A stretch of DNA of 64,000 nt, taken from contig NZ_STGK01000020.1 in assembly GCF_004919105.1 (NCBI RefSeq), forward strand, positions 22,105 to 86,104, written 5' to 3'. Position 1 is the first letter of the stretch; every line of letters starts with the position of its first letter. Positions 23,623 through 31,615 of this stretch are shown in pieces. The notes under the pieces are model-generated. The model was not told where the DNA came from, did no database searches, and saw only the letters and a list, made by a program, of their open reading frames with translations. Origin of the DNA: Nocardioides sp. GY 10113 (GTDB taxonomy: Bacteria; Actinomycetota; Actinomycetes; Propionibacteriales; Nocardioidaceae). Both the position numbers and the translations under genes were made by a program.

Positions 23623-24474
23623 ATGAGCGAGAACCCCGCCGAGCTGCCCCGGGTAGCCCTGAACGACGGCACGTCGCTGCCCGCGATCGGCTTCGGCACC
23701 TACCCGCTGACCGGCGACGAGGGCGAGGCCGCGATCCGCAGCGCGCTGGAGGTCGGCTACCGCCTGCTCGACACCGCCGTGAACTACGGGAACGAGGAGG
23801 AGGTCGGCCGCGCGCTCCGCGCCTCCGGCGTACCGCGCGACGAGGTCTGGCTGACCAGCAAGATCCCCGGCCGCCACCACGGGTACGACGACGCGATCGC
23901 CTCGACCAAGGACTCCCTGCGGCGGCTCGGCGTGGACCACCTCGACCTGCACCTGATCCACTGGCCCAACCCCAGCGTCGACCGCTACGTCGAGGCGTGG
24001 CGAGCGCTGGTCGACCTGCGTGAGCAGGGACTGGTGCGGTCGATCGGCGTCTCCAACTTCTCCGAGGCCCACCTGGACCGGATCATCGCCGAGACCGGGG
24101 TGAAGCCGGCGGTCAACCAGATCGAGCTGCACCCCTACTTCCCGCAGGTCCGGATGCGCGCCGTCAACGACGCCCGCGGGATCCGCACCGAGTCGTGGAG
24201 CCCGATGGGCAAGCGGCGGGCGCCGTTCGCCGAGCCCGCCGTCGCCGACGCAGCCCGGGCGCACGGGGTGACTCCCGGCCAGGTGATCCTGCGCTGGCAG
24301 CTCCAGATCGGGTCGCTGCCCATCCCGAAGTCGGCGACGCCGTCACGGCAGCGGGAGAACCTCGACGTGTTCGGGTTCGAGCTGACCACCGCGGAGGTCC
24401 AGGCGATCACCGCCCTCGGCCGCACCGACGGGCGGCTCTTCGGGGGCGACCCGGAGACGCACGAGGAGATGTGA
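23623..24474 (+). CDS. Aldo/keto reductase (2,5-diketo-D-gluconate reductase type)
   Basis: 283 residues, the usual size of AKR5-type enzymes. The catalytic tetrad is recognisable: Asp and Tyr in LLDTAVNYGNEEEVG, Lys in WLTSKIPG, and His in LHLIHWPN. The NADPH-binding C-terminal part shows PIPKSATPSRQRENLDVF. It should reduce aldehydes or ketones with NADPH in the cytoplasm. I start at ATG 23623 rather than a GTG 9 nt upstream because the latter overlaps the predicted -10. It is divergent from the flavoprotein across 37 bp, so their promoters overlap. Confidence 0.92.
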   Translation: MSENPAELPRVALNDGTSLPAIGFGTYPLTGDEGEAAIRSALEVGYRLLDTAVNYGNEEEVGRALRASGVPRDEVWLTSKIPGRHHGYDDAIASTKDSLRRLGVDHLDLHLIHWPNPSVDRYVEAWRALVDLREQGLVRSIGVSNFSEAHLDRIIAETGVKPAVNQIELHPYFPQVRMRAVNDARGIRTESWSPMGKRRAPFAEPAVADAARAHGVTPGQVILRWQLQIGSLPIPKSATPSRQRENLDVFGFELTTAEVQAITALGRTDGRLFGGDPETHEEM

Positions 24475-24528
24475 TCCCGGCGGTCCATCGGGCCCGCACC
24501 ACGGTGGACGACTCCCGTCACCCGGGAT

Positions 24529-24534
24529 CAGGAT
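24529..24534 (+). promoter_or_regulatory. Putative leaderless -10 for the STAND ATPase
   Basis: CAGGAT, 6 nt before ATG 24541, with no Shine-Dalgarno. Identical in form to the element at 586-591. Confidence 0.5.
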
Positions 24535-24540
24535 GAGCCC

Positions 24541-26679
24541 ATGGTCCCGACCCACGCCTCCCGTGTGCGCGCCGCGCGCCGCGAGGCGTTCGTCGGCAGG
24601 GAGGCGGAGCTGGCGTCGATCTGCGGCTCCCTCGACCGGGAGGACGCGCCCGCGGTGGTCTACGTCCACGGGCCCGGCGGGGTCGGCAAGTCGACGCTGC
24701 TGACCGCCCTGGCGGACCGGCTGAGCGACCGGGGCCGGGAGAGCCTGCGCGTGGACGGCCAGGACGTCGAGCCCTCCCCCGCCGCGCTGGCGGCCGCGCT
24801 CGCGGCGCTGCGGGACGCCCCCGGCGCACAGGTCGCCGACCTGTGCCCGCCGGGCGGGGTGGTGCTGCTGGACCGGTTCGAGCTGCTCGCCGGTGTGGAG
24901 CGCTGGCTGTGGCGCGACCTGCTGCCGGCGATGCCCGGCGACAGCGTCCTGGTGGTGGCCGGACGCAACCCGCCGCCGGAGGAGTGGCGGTCGGATCCGG
25001 TCTGGTCCGCGCTCGCGCTCGAGGTGCCGCTGCGCAACCTCACCGCGCCGGACGCCGCGGCCCTGCTGCGGGCCCGCGGGGTCACCGACGAGCCGCTGGT
25101 CGAGGACCTGGTGCGGGCGACCTGTGGTCACCCGCTGGCGCTGGTGATCGCCGCCGACCAGGCGCTGGCGGCGCCGGCCGCGGGGGCGCCGACACCGGGC
25201 GGTCCGTTGTTCGCGCACCCCGACTCCGCGGCCCGGCTCCTGGGTCGGTTCATCGACGACACGGTCACCGCCGAGCAGCGCAGGGCGTTGCACGTGTGCG
25301 GACACGCCCGCCGGGTCGACCGGGCGCTCCTGCGCGAGGTGCTCGACCTGGACGAGGAGGCCGCCGACGCGCTGCTGAGCTGGTTGCGCGAGCGGCCGTA
25401 CGCCGAGTCGCACCCGGACGGGATGACGGTCCACGACGTGGTGCGCGACGCCCTCGACCACGACCTCCGGTGGCGCGACCGGGAGGCCTTCGCCGACCTC
25501 CACCGGCGGATCCGCACGGTGATCCTGCACCGCATCGAGCACGGCACCGCGGCCGAGGCGCACCGGGCGGCGAACGACCTGCTCTTCCTGCACCGGGGCA
25601 ACCCGACAGCGACCGCGCTGTACGCCTTCGCCGACCTCGGTTCGCTGGTCCCGCGCCAGGTGACGCCGGAGACCCACCACCTCGCGGTGGACGCCTTCGC
25701 CCGCAGCGAGGGCCCGACCCGCGCCGCCGCGGCCGCCCACTGGCTGGCCGCCCAGCCCGGCGCCGGGCACCTGGTGGAGGACGCCCGCGGAGCGCTGCGC
25801 GGCGCCCTCGTGCACCCGGTGCTGTCCGAGGCGAGCGAGGAGGAGCGCGCCGCCGACCCGGTCGCGGCGTTCGCTTGGGAGGCGATCTCACGGCGCCGGC
25901 CGCCCGAGCCCCGCGAGGTGGTCTTCCACTGGGCGATCGCCGACGTGGTCTCGCCCGACAGGCTCGGGGGCTTCTCCGACGTGGTCGCCGCGGTCTCCCT
26001 GCGCGGCTGGACGGTGCCGCGGTTGGGCTGGGTGCTCGTCTCCTCGCTGTGGCACCGGACGTGGGCCCCGATCTGGACCTACATCGGGTTCGAGCCGCTG
26101 GGCGAGGTCGACGTCGTCGGCCCGGCCGGGGAGCCGCGGACGGTCGGGGTCTGGGCTCGCGACTTCGCACGGAGCGACTACTCGGACTGGCTGGAGGGCA
26201 TGGCGGCCCGCGAGATCGACGAGCACGGCACGGTGCCGCCGCCCCGGGCGGCGCCCGTCGCGCTGGCCCGGGAGGACTTCGACGCCGCGGTGCGCGCGGC
26301 GCTCCGAGACCTGACCCGCCCCGATCGGCTGCACGCCAGCCCGTTGCTCGACTCGCGCCTGTGCCGGGCCGACGACAGGGACGGGCCCGAGCCCGCCGCC
26401 CTGGTGGCGAGCGTCCGGCGCGCCGTCGAGCAGATGGGTTCCGATCCCCGCACCGCCGTCGCCGCCCGCGCGCTCGACCGCACCTACCTCCGCCCGGCCG
26501 CCACCCAGGAGCGGGCCGCGGAGGTTCTCGGGCTGCCCTTCAGCACCTACCGCCGCCACCTGCGCGCCGGTGCGGAGCGACTGTGCGACGTCCTCTGGTC
26601 CTGGGAGCTGCACGGCCCGCCCGCCGCGGAGGGGTCGCCCGGCGGACCGGCGCAGGGACAGGAACCGGACAGCACCTGA
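24541..26679 (+). CDS. STAND/AAA-type ATPase, probable signal-responsive regulator
   Basis: 712 residues. The N-terminal P-loop domain has Walker A GPGGVGKST (44-52) and Walker B VVLLD (Asp111), with a FVGREAEL entry typical of STAND NTPases and MalT/AfsR-like regulators. A winged-helix-like region follows (about 235-300). The long middle part has no motif I recognise. The C-terminus (about 650-695, ATQERAAEVLGLPFSTYRRHLRAGAERL) looks like a helix-turn-helix and could bind DNA. This domain order suggests an ATP-driven transcriptional switch. It stands directly upstream of a FAD monooxygenase, its most likely target. Ligand unknown. Confidence 0.7.
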   Translation: MVPTHASRVRAARREAFVGREAELASICGSLDREDAPAVVYVHGPGGVGKSTLLTALADRLSDRGRESLRVDGQDVEPSPAALAAALAALRDAPGAQVADLCPPGGVVLLDRFELLAGVERWLWRDLLPAMPGDSVLVVAGRNPPPEEWRSDPVWSALALEVPLRNLTAPDAAALLRARGVTDEPLVEDLVRATCGHPLALVIAADQALAAPAAGAPTPGGPLFAHPDSAARLLGRFIDDTVTAEQRRALHVCGHARRVDRALLREVLDLDEEAADALLSWLRERPYAESHPDGMTVHDVVRDALDHDLRWRDREAFADLHRRIRTVILHRIEHGTAAEAHRAANDLLFLHRGNPTATALYAFADLGSLVPRQVTPETHHLAVDAFARSEGPTRAAAAAHWLAAQPGAGHLVEDARGALRGALVHPVLSEASEEERAADPVAAFAWEAISRRRPPEPREVVFHWAIADVVSPDRLGGFSDVVAAVSLRGWTVPRLGWVLVSSLWHRTWAPIWTYIGFEPLGEVDVVGPAGEPRTVGVWARDFARSDYSDWLEGMAAREIDEHGTVPPPRAAPVALAREDFDAAVRAALRDLTRPDRLHASPLLDSRLCRADDRDGPEPAALVASVRRAVEQMGSDPRTAVAARALDRTYLRPAATQERAAEVLGLPFSTYRRHLRAGAERLCDVLWSWELHGPPAAEGSPGGPAQGQEPDST

Positions 26680-26680
26680 C

Positions 26681-26730
26681 CTGGTGGATGAGCAGTTCCC
26701 GGCCGGACGGTGGGCCTCCCATCCACCCAG
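26681..26730 (+). other. Inverted repeat in the gap between STAND ATPase and monooxygenase
   Basis: CTGGTGGATG (26681-26690) can pair with CATCCACCCAG (26720-26730), leaving one bulged base. It begins just after the ATPase stop and ends 16 nt before the monooxygenase ATG, so it could be an attenuator, an operator or a processing site. Confidence 0.4.
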
Positions 26731-26746
26731 TCCACCGGAGGACCTC

Positions 26747-28087
26747 ATGGCCACCACTCCCACCATCCCGGAGAGCCGCTCCGCCGGCACCGTGATCATC
26801 GCCGGCGGGAGCATCGCCGGCCTGCTCGCCGCGGCGGCCTGTCAGCCGTACGCCGAGGAGGTCATCGTGCTCGAGCGCGACACGCTCCCCGACGGACCGG
26901 CGCCGCGCCCCGGCACCCCCCAGGTCGGTCACGCCCACGGGCTGCTCGCCGGCGGACGCCTGGCCGCCGAGCGGCTCCTGCCGGGGTTCTCCGAGGACCT
27001 GCTCGCCGCCGGGGCGGTCACCAAGGACGACCTCGGTCGCAGCGGCCGCTGGTTCATCGGCGGCGGGCTGCTGGCCGACACCACCATCGGGCAGGACGGC
27101 ATGAGCGTCTCGCGGGAGACGGTCGAGTCCGCCGTACGCGACCGCGTCCGCAAGCTCGACAACGTCACCGTGATCGAGGGCATCGACGTCTGCGGACTCC
27201 TCGCCGAGGCCGGTCGCGTGGTCGGCGTCCGGGTGCGTCACCCCGGAGCGGGCCCGATGGAGGAGACGATGCGCGCCGACCTGGTCGTCGACGCCACGGG
27301 CCGCTCCGGCCGCGGCGTGGGCTGGCTGCGCGACCTGGGGCTGCCCGTCCCCCGGGAGGAGCGCGTCAAGATCGGGCTCACCTATGCGACCACGCACATC
27401 GAGCGACGCCCCGACGACATCGACGGCCGCCTGGTGTCGGTCTCGGGCCCGGTGCCCACCGTTCCCCGCGGCGGCGTGGCGATCGCGCAGGAGGGCGACC
27501 GGTGGATCGTCACCCTGTTCGGCTACGTCGACGAGCACCCGCCGCTGGACGAGGACGGGTTCCGCGCCTACGCCCGGCAGCTGGTCAACACCGACCTGGG
27601 CCCGCTGCTCGCCAGCCGTCCGCTGCTGCACGCTCCGCGCGGATACCGGTTCCCGGACTCGCGGCGCCGCTACTTCGAGGAGGTCGCGGACCTGCCGGTC
27701 GGGTACGCGCCCATCGGCGACGCCATCTGCTCCTTCAACCCGTCCTTCGGGCAGGGCATGAGCGTCGCCGCCTTGGAGGCGGTGGCGCTGGGCGACGCGC
27801 TCGCCAGCGGCCTGGGGGCGGTCCGCACCGACTACCCCGCCGGTGCCGCGGAGGTCGTCGACCGCGCCTGGGCGATGGTCACCGGCGCCGACCTGCAGAT
27901 CCCCGGCGTCGAGGGGCCGCCGCCCTCGGCTCCGGCCTGGGTCGCCGCCTACATCCGACGGCTGCAGCGCGTCGCGCGCCGGGATCCGGTCGTGGCGGCG
28001 GCCTTCTTCCGGGTGACCAACCTGATGGACCACCCGAGGCGGCTGCTCCGGCCGAGCATCGCCTGGCGGGTCCTCGCGCGCGGATGA
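26747..28087 (+). CDS. FAD-dependent monooxygenase / epoxidase-like flavoprotein
   Basis: 446 residues. The Rossmann motif is VIIAGGSIAGLLAAAACQPYAEEVIVLERD, with Ser in GGSIAG instead of the usual GxGxxG third glycine, as seen in some squalene-epoxidase-like and polyketide-modifying hydroxylases. The second FAD motif is IGDAICSFNPSFGQGMSVAALEAVALG. A DATGRSGRG block lies between. The early APRPGTPQVGHAHGLLAGG is typical of a poorly characterised group of actinobacterial FAD monooxygenases. ATG 26747 has CCGGAGGAC as Shine-Dalgarno. No separate reductase is nearby. The substrate is unknown; pairing with a STAND regulator suggests it is inducible. Confidence 0.85.
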   Translation: MATTPTIPESRSAGTVIIAGGSIAGLLAAAACQPYAEEVIVLERDTLPDGPAPRPGTPQVGHAHGLLAGGRLAAERLLPGFSEDLLAAGAVTKDDLGRSGRWFIGGGLLADTTIGQDGMSVSRETVESAVRDRVRKLDNVTVIEGIDVCGLLAEAGRVVGVRVRHPGAGPMEETMRADLVVDATGRSGRGVGWLRDLGLPVPREERVKIGLTYATTHIERRPDDIDGRLVSVSGPVPTVPRGGVAIAQEGDRWIVTLFGYVDEHPPLDEDGFRAYARQLVNTDLGPLLASRPLLHAPRGYRFPDSRRRYFEEVADLPVGYAPIGDAICSFNPSFGQGMSVAALEAVALGDALASGLGAVRTDYPAGAAEVVDRAWAMVTGADLQIPGVEGPPPSAPAWVAAYIRRLQRVARRDPVVAAAFFRVTNLMDHPRRLLRPSIAWRVLARG

Positions 28088-28118
28088 CCCGACCCGCGGC
28101 CGGTGCGCGGCGCGTCGC

Positions 28119-28580
28119 TCAGGCGGCTCGGCGGGTGAGCTTGACCAGGGGGATCTCGCGATCCGTGCTCTCCCGGTACTTGGCATACCGAGGCGCCGAG
28201 GACACGACCGTCTGCCAGGCACGCTCGCGCTCCTCACCGTGGAGCTGCACGGCCGAGACCTCGACGTGCTCACCCGCGACATCGATCGCGACCTGATCTG
28301 GCGCGGCGGCGAGGTTGAGGTACCACGCCGGATTGCGGGCGGCGCCGTTCGCGGAGGCGACGACCACCCAGGACCCGTCCTCGCCGGGGAACCACCCGAG
28401 CGGGGTCGACCGACGCTCGCCGGTCTTGCGGCCCACCGTGGTCAGGACGAGCGCATCGAGCCCGGCGACCGACTTCTTGCCGGATCGGATCCGGCGGATG
28501 GCGAACCTGTTGAACGTGGCCAGGACGAAGCCCCGCGGCTGCCTGCTACCGCGCGTACCGGCCTCGGACTCGAAGGACAT
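28119..28580 (-). CDS. DDN-like deazaflavin (F420)-dependent nitroreductase family protein
   Basis: 153 residues. Contains the split-barrel fold marks of the DDN/DUF385 family: VLTTVGRKTGERRSTPLGWF, WVVVASANGAARNPAWYLNLAA and a late W/YAKYRE segment. Family members bind coenzyme F420 and reduce quinones or xenobiotics. The ATG at 28580 has GAGGTGCC upstream; a TAAGGT hexamer at 28618-28623 on the minus strand is a likely -10. It converges on the FAD monooxygenase gene. Confidence 0.88.
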   Translation of the reverse strand: MSFESEAGTRGSRQPRGFVLATFNRFAIRRIRSGKKSVAGLDALVLTTVGRKTGERRSTPLGWFPGEDGSWVVVASANGAARNPAWYLNLAAAPDQVAIDVAGEHVEVSAVQLHGEERERAWQTVVSSAPRYAKYRESTDREIPLVKLTRRAA

Positions 28581-28690
28581 GGCACCTCGATGCGCTCGCG
28601 GACGGGTGGCGCCGTCAACCTTACGCCGCGCGACGGGCCGCCACCGGTAGCGTCGGCGCTCCGGCCCCGGCACACCCCAGGAGAGCTCCC

Positions 28691-29569
28691 ATGAACAGCA
28701 GCGAGGTGGTCGCCACCCACGAGCGCAGCGGCCGGCGGTTCGAGGCCGCCGGCGTCGGCAGCTTCGTGCTCGACGAGGGCACCGGGCCGCCCGTGGTGTG
28801 CCTGCACGGTGTGCCGGCCTCGTCGTTCCTCTACCGCAAGGTGGTCCCCGAGCTGGCCGCACGCGGCCTGCGCGGCATCGCCTTCGACCTGCCGGGCCTC
28901 GGGCTCGCGGACCGGCCGGCCGACTTCGACTACTCCTGGTCCGGCCTGGGCCGGTTCGCCGCGGCGGCGGTCGACGCCCTCGGACTGGACCGGTTCCACC
29001 TCGTGGTGCACGACATCGGCGGCCCGGTCGGGTTCGAGGTCGCGGCCGCGATGCCGGAGCGGGTCGCGTCGATGACGGTGCTCGACACCATCGTGGAGGT
29101 CGACACGTTCACCCCGCCGTGGAGCATGCGCCCGTTCCGGGTCCGGGGCCTCGGGCCGGCGTACCTGAAGGGGCTGACCAAGCCGGTCTTCCGGATGTTG
29201 ATGCGCGTCCAGGGCGTCGCCCACCCGGACGCACTGCCCGCTGCGGAGGCCGACGCCTACGTCGACCTCCTGCGCCGCGGCGACGGCGGAGCGGCCTTCC
29301 TGCGGATCATGCGCGGGTTCGAGCTGACCCGCGCCAAGCGCGACCTCTACGTGGGCACGCTGGGCGAGGCGCCGTACCCGGTGCAGGTGGTCTGGGGCGA
29401 GCGCGACCCGGCGCTGCCTCCGGGCCGGTACGGCGAGGAGGCGCGCCGCGCCGCCGGGGTGGACGGGATCACCCTGCTGCCCGGCAAGCACTTCCTGCAG
29501 GAGGACCACGCCCCGCAGATCGCCGACCTGGTGGCCGCGTTCGTGACGGGCGACGCCGCGGACGGCTGA
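28691..29569 (+). CDS. Alpha/beta hydrolase, haloalkane-dehalogenase-like
   Basis: 292 residues. The fold shows oxyanion HGVPASSFLYRK (39-50), DLPGLGLADRP, and a nucleophile elbow VVHDIGGPVG in which the nucleophile is Asp108 instead of Ser. An aspartate here is characteristic of haloalkane dehalogenases and epoxide hydrolases. The late LPGKHFLQEDH supplies the catalytic His. Dehalogenases normally have W or N after the nucleophile (DWG); here it is Ile, so activity is uncertain and an epoxide-hydrolase or other role is possible. Upstream are AGGAGAG as Shine-Dalgarno and a TAGCGT hexamer. The gene ends in the strong hairpin at 29574-29615. Confidence 0.88.
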   Translation: MNSSEVVATHERSGRRFEAAGVGSFVLDEGTGPPVVCLHGVPASSFLYRKVVPELAARGLRGIAFDLPGLGLADRPADFDYSWSGLGRFAAAAVDALGLDRFHLVVHDIGGPVGFEVAAAMPERVASMTVLDTIVEVDTFTPPWSMRPFRVRGLGPAYLKGLTKPVFRMLMRVQGVAHPDALPAAEADAYVDLLRRGDGGAAFLRIMRGFELTRAKRDLYVGTLGEAPYPVQVVWGERDPALPPGRYGEEARRAAGVDGITLLPGKHFLQEDHAPQIADLVAAFVTGDAADG

Positions 29570-29573
29570 CGAT

Positions 29574-29615
29574 CTCGGTCCGCCTCCCGGAGCGAGGCCC
29601 AGGAGGCGGACCGAG
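29574..29615. terminator. Terminator hairpin between convergent genes
   Basis: A perfect 14-bp stem: CTCGGTCCGCCTCC (29574-29587) with its complement at 29602-29615, and a 14-nt loop. No U-tract. It serves the alpha/beta hydrolase and possibly the opposing secreted-protein gene. Confidence 0.7.
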
Positions 29616-29644
29616 CGCGCCCGGTCGTCCGCCTCGTCCGGGAC

Positions 29645-30304
29645 CTAGTCCGAGAGGCTGCGGATCTGACCCCACAGGCAGGTGGCGTACCCGCTGCCCA
29701 TACCGATCGGGTTCTTCGTCACCGCGCCGATCAGCACCATGGCGCCATGGCAGGTCACCTGGACGCGCCGCACGGTGTTCTCAAGGTCGGGAAGGTCGTC
29801 GCAGCCGAAGAACCAGGACGCGTTGCCCAGCGGACCCGTCACGCAGCGGGTGTTGTTGAGCTTCTTCGCCGTCCACTCCAGCCAGCCCCAGTCCCAGTCC
29901 TTGAGCCGCCGACCGTGCACGTCGATGATCGGCCGCGCGCTCACCGGCGCCACCTCGGGGTGCTTCCTGACGTACCTCTTGGCCTTCTTGAACACCCACC
30001 TCGGGGCCTTGATGTCCTTCGCCGTCCCGTACTTCCCGTCCTTGAACCGCTTCTTCATCTTCTTCGGCTTGGCCAGGGGGTAGCAGTCGACGTACGGGTT
30101 GTCGTCGCACACGGGGCTTGCCGCCCTCGCCGCACCGCTGGGCGTGGGCGCGGCGCTCGCGCCCGCCCGTACCGCCACGGCGGGAACGGCCGCGTCGGCC
30201 GGGTCGGTCGCGGTCAGCCACGTGCCGATCAACGCGAGGCCGAGGATCGCCACTAGGACGCGGAGGCCGATAGGTCCACGCCCGAGGATCTTGATGTCGC
30301 CCAT
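29645..30304 (-). CDS. Secreted, Lys-rich protein of unknown function
   Basis: 219 residues. A signal sequence (RVLVAILGLALIGTWL, cleavage near ADA-A at about 38) leads to an Ala/Pro-rich linker, then a strongly basic stretch (about 78-115, KPKKMKKRFKDGKYGTAKDIKAPRWVFKKAKRYVRKHP) and a compact domain with paired cysteines (CDDNPYVDC, then CVTGP, FGCDDLP, VTCHG, ATCLWG: six or more Cys, so disulfides are likely). I do not recognise the family. The basic segment could bind nucleic acid, wall polymer or membrane. ATG 30304 has AAGGGA 8 nt upstream. Its codon use includes more lysine AAG than its neighbours. Confidence 0.8.
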   Translation of the reverse strand: MGDIKILGRGPIGLRVLVAILGLALIGTWLTATDPADAAVPAVAVRAGASAAPTPSGAARAASPVCDDNPYVDCYPLAKPKKMKKRFKDGKYGTAKDIKAPRWVFKKAKRYVRKHPEVAPVSARPIIDVHGRRLKDWDWGWLEWTAKKLNNTRCVTGPLGNASWFFGCDDLPDLENTVRRVQVTCHGAMVLIGAVTKNPIGMGSGYATCLWGQIRSLSD

Positions 30305-30566
30305 TCGTCAGTTCCCTTCGCTGAGGTGATGGCACCGAGCGGCCGAGGATCGGCCGAGCAGTCCCGTGTCAGCCGGTTGCCGCCGCGTGCGACAGGCCGC
30401 AACGCGCCCGCCGGACTCCCGAGACCGCCCCGACGCCTAGGTCAACGTCGGGGCCGCAACCGGGTCACGCCCCGCCGGCACCCGTGGACCGGCGGCGAGG
30501 CGCTCGCACGGCCCAGCGGCGCTCCCCTACGGTGGGACGGCCCACCGACCCGAAGGACACCACCCG
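30305..30566. other. Divergent intergenic region with a small hairpin
   Basis: 262 bp between the secreted-protein gene and an aldo/keto reductase. CCCCGACG (30428-30435) and CGTCGGGG (30446-30453) form a perfect 8-bp inverted repeat around a CCTAGG core, a possible operator. TACGGT at 30528-30533 may be the -10 of the reductase gene. Confidence 0.45.
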
Positions 30567-31556
30567 ATGAACACCCGCACGCTCGGCCCCGGCCTCGAGG
30601 TCTCCGCCATCGGCCTCGGCTGCATGGGCATCAGCCAGAGCTTCGGTCCCTCCCCCGACCGGGCGACGATGATCGGGTTCCTGCGCGAGGCCGTGGAACA
30701 CGGGATCACGTTCTTCGACACGGCCGAGGTCTACGGGCCGTTCGCCAACGAGGAGATCGTGGGCGAGGCGCTGGCTCCCGTGCGCGAGGACATCGTCATC
30801 GCGACGAAGTTCGGCTTCGCGTTCGACGAGCAGGGCCGCCAGACCGGGATCAGCAGCCGCCCCGACAGCATCCGGGCCGCGGTCGACGGGTCGCTGCGCC
30901 GGCTGCGCACCGACGTCATCGACCTCTGCTACCAGCACCGGGTCGACCCCGACGTGCCGATCGAGGACGTCGCCGGCACCGTCAAGGAGCTGATCGAGGC
31001 GGGCAAGGTGCGCCACTTCGGTCTCTCCGAGGCCGGGCCCACCACGATCCGCCGCGCGCACGCCGTGCAGCCGGTGACGGCGCTGCAGAGCGAGTACTCG
31101 CTGTTCTGGCGCGAGCCGGAGGAGTCCGTGCTGCCGACCGTGGCCGAGCTCGGCATCGGGTTCGTGCCGTTCAGTCCGCTCGGTCGTGGCCTGCTGACCG
31201 GGCAGGTCACCCGGGGCACCAGGTTCGGCACCGGGGACATCAGGGCCACCCTGCCGCGCTTCGCCCCCGAGGTGCTGGACCACAACCTGGACCTCGCCGA
31301 CCGGGTCGGCACGATCGCCGAGCGGATCGGCGCCACCCCCGGCCAGGTGGCGCTGGCGTGGCTGCTCGCCCAACAGCCGTGGATCGTCCCGATCCCCGGC
31401 ACCCGCCGGATCGCGCGGGTCGAGGAGAACCTGGGAGCCGCCGAGCTCGCGCTCACCGCCTCGGACCTCGCCGAGCTGAACGCCGCCGCGGACAGCGTCG
31501 CGGTGCGGGGTGAGCGCTACCCGGAGGCGATGGCGGCCTGGATCGACCGGTCCTGA
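30567..31556 (+). CDS. Aldo/keto reductase (YajO/AKR13-like)
   Basis: 329 residues. The barrel begins with LGPGLEVSAIGLGCMGIS. Tetrad residues lie in FFDTAEVYGPFANEE (Asp, Tyr), VIATKFGF (Lys) and LCYQHRVDPDVP (His). The C-terminal cofactor site shows PIPGTRRIARVEENLGA. This is the group of NADPH aldo/keto reductases that act on small aldehydes and ketones. The ATG has GAAGGA upstream. It precedes an SDR gene by about 60 bp, separated by a short hairpin (31572-31593). Confidence 0.92.
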   Translation: MNTRTLGPGLEVSAIGLGCMGISQSFGPSPDRATMIGFLREAVEHGITFFDTAEVYGPFANEEIVGEALAPVREDIVIATKFGFAFDEQGRQTGISSRPDSIRAAVDGSLRRLRTDVIDLCYQHRVDPDVPIEDVAGTVKELIEAGKVRHFGLSEAGPTTIRRAHAVQPVTALQSEYSLFWREPEESVLPTVAELGIGFVPFSPLGRGLLTGQVTRGTRFGTGDIRATLPRFAPEVLDHNLDLADRVGTIAERIGATPGQVALAWLLAQQPWIVPIPGTRRIARVEENLGAAELALTASDLAELNAAADSVAVRGERYPEAMAAWIDRS

Positions 31557-31571
31557 CCGGACCGCAATCCG

Positions 31572-31593
31572 CGGACCCGTCGCGCCGGGTCCG
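31572..31593 (+). terminator. Possible weak terminator after the aldo/keto reductase
   Basis: CGGACCCG (31572-31579) pairs with CGGGTCCG (31586-31593) around a 6-nt loop. It ends just before the -10-like element of the next gene. Confidence 0.4.
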
Positions 31594-31603
31594 GGCGGCA
31601 CCC

Positions 31604-31609
31604 TAGGCT
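31604..31609 (+). promoter_or_regulatory. Putative leaderless -10 for the SDR gene
   Basis: TAGGCT, 6 nt before ATG 31616. It supports that start and so places the TDER repeats inside the protein. Confidence 0.55.
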
Positions 31610-31615
31610 CGCGGC

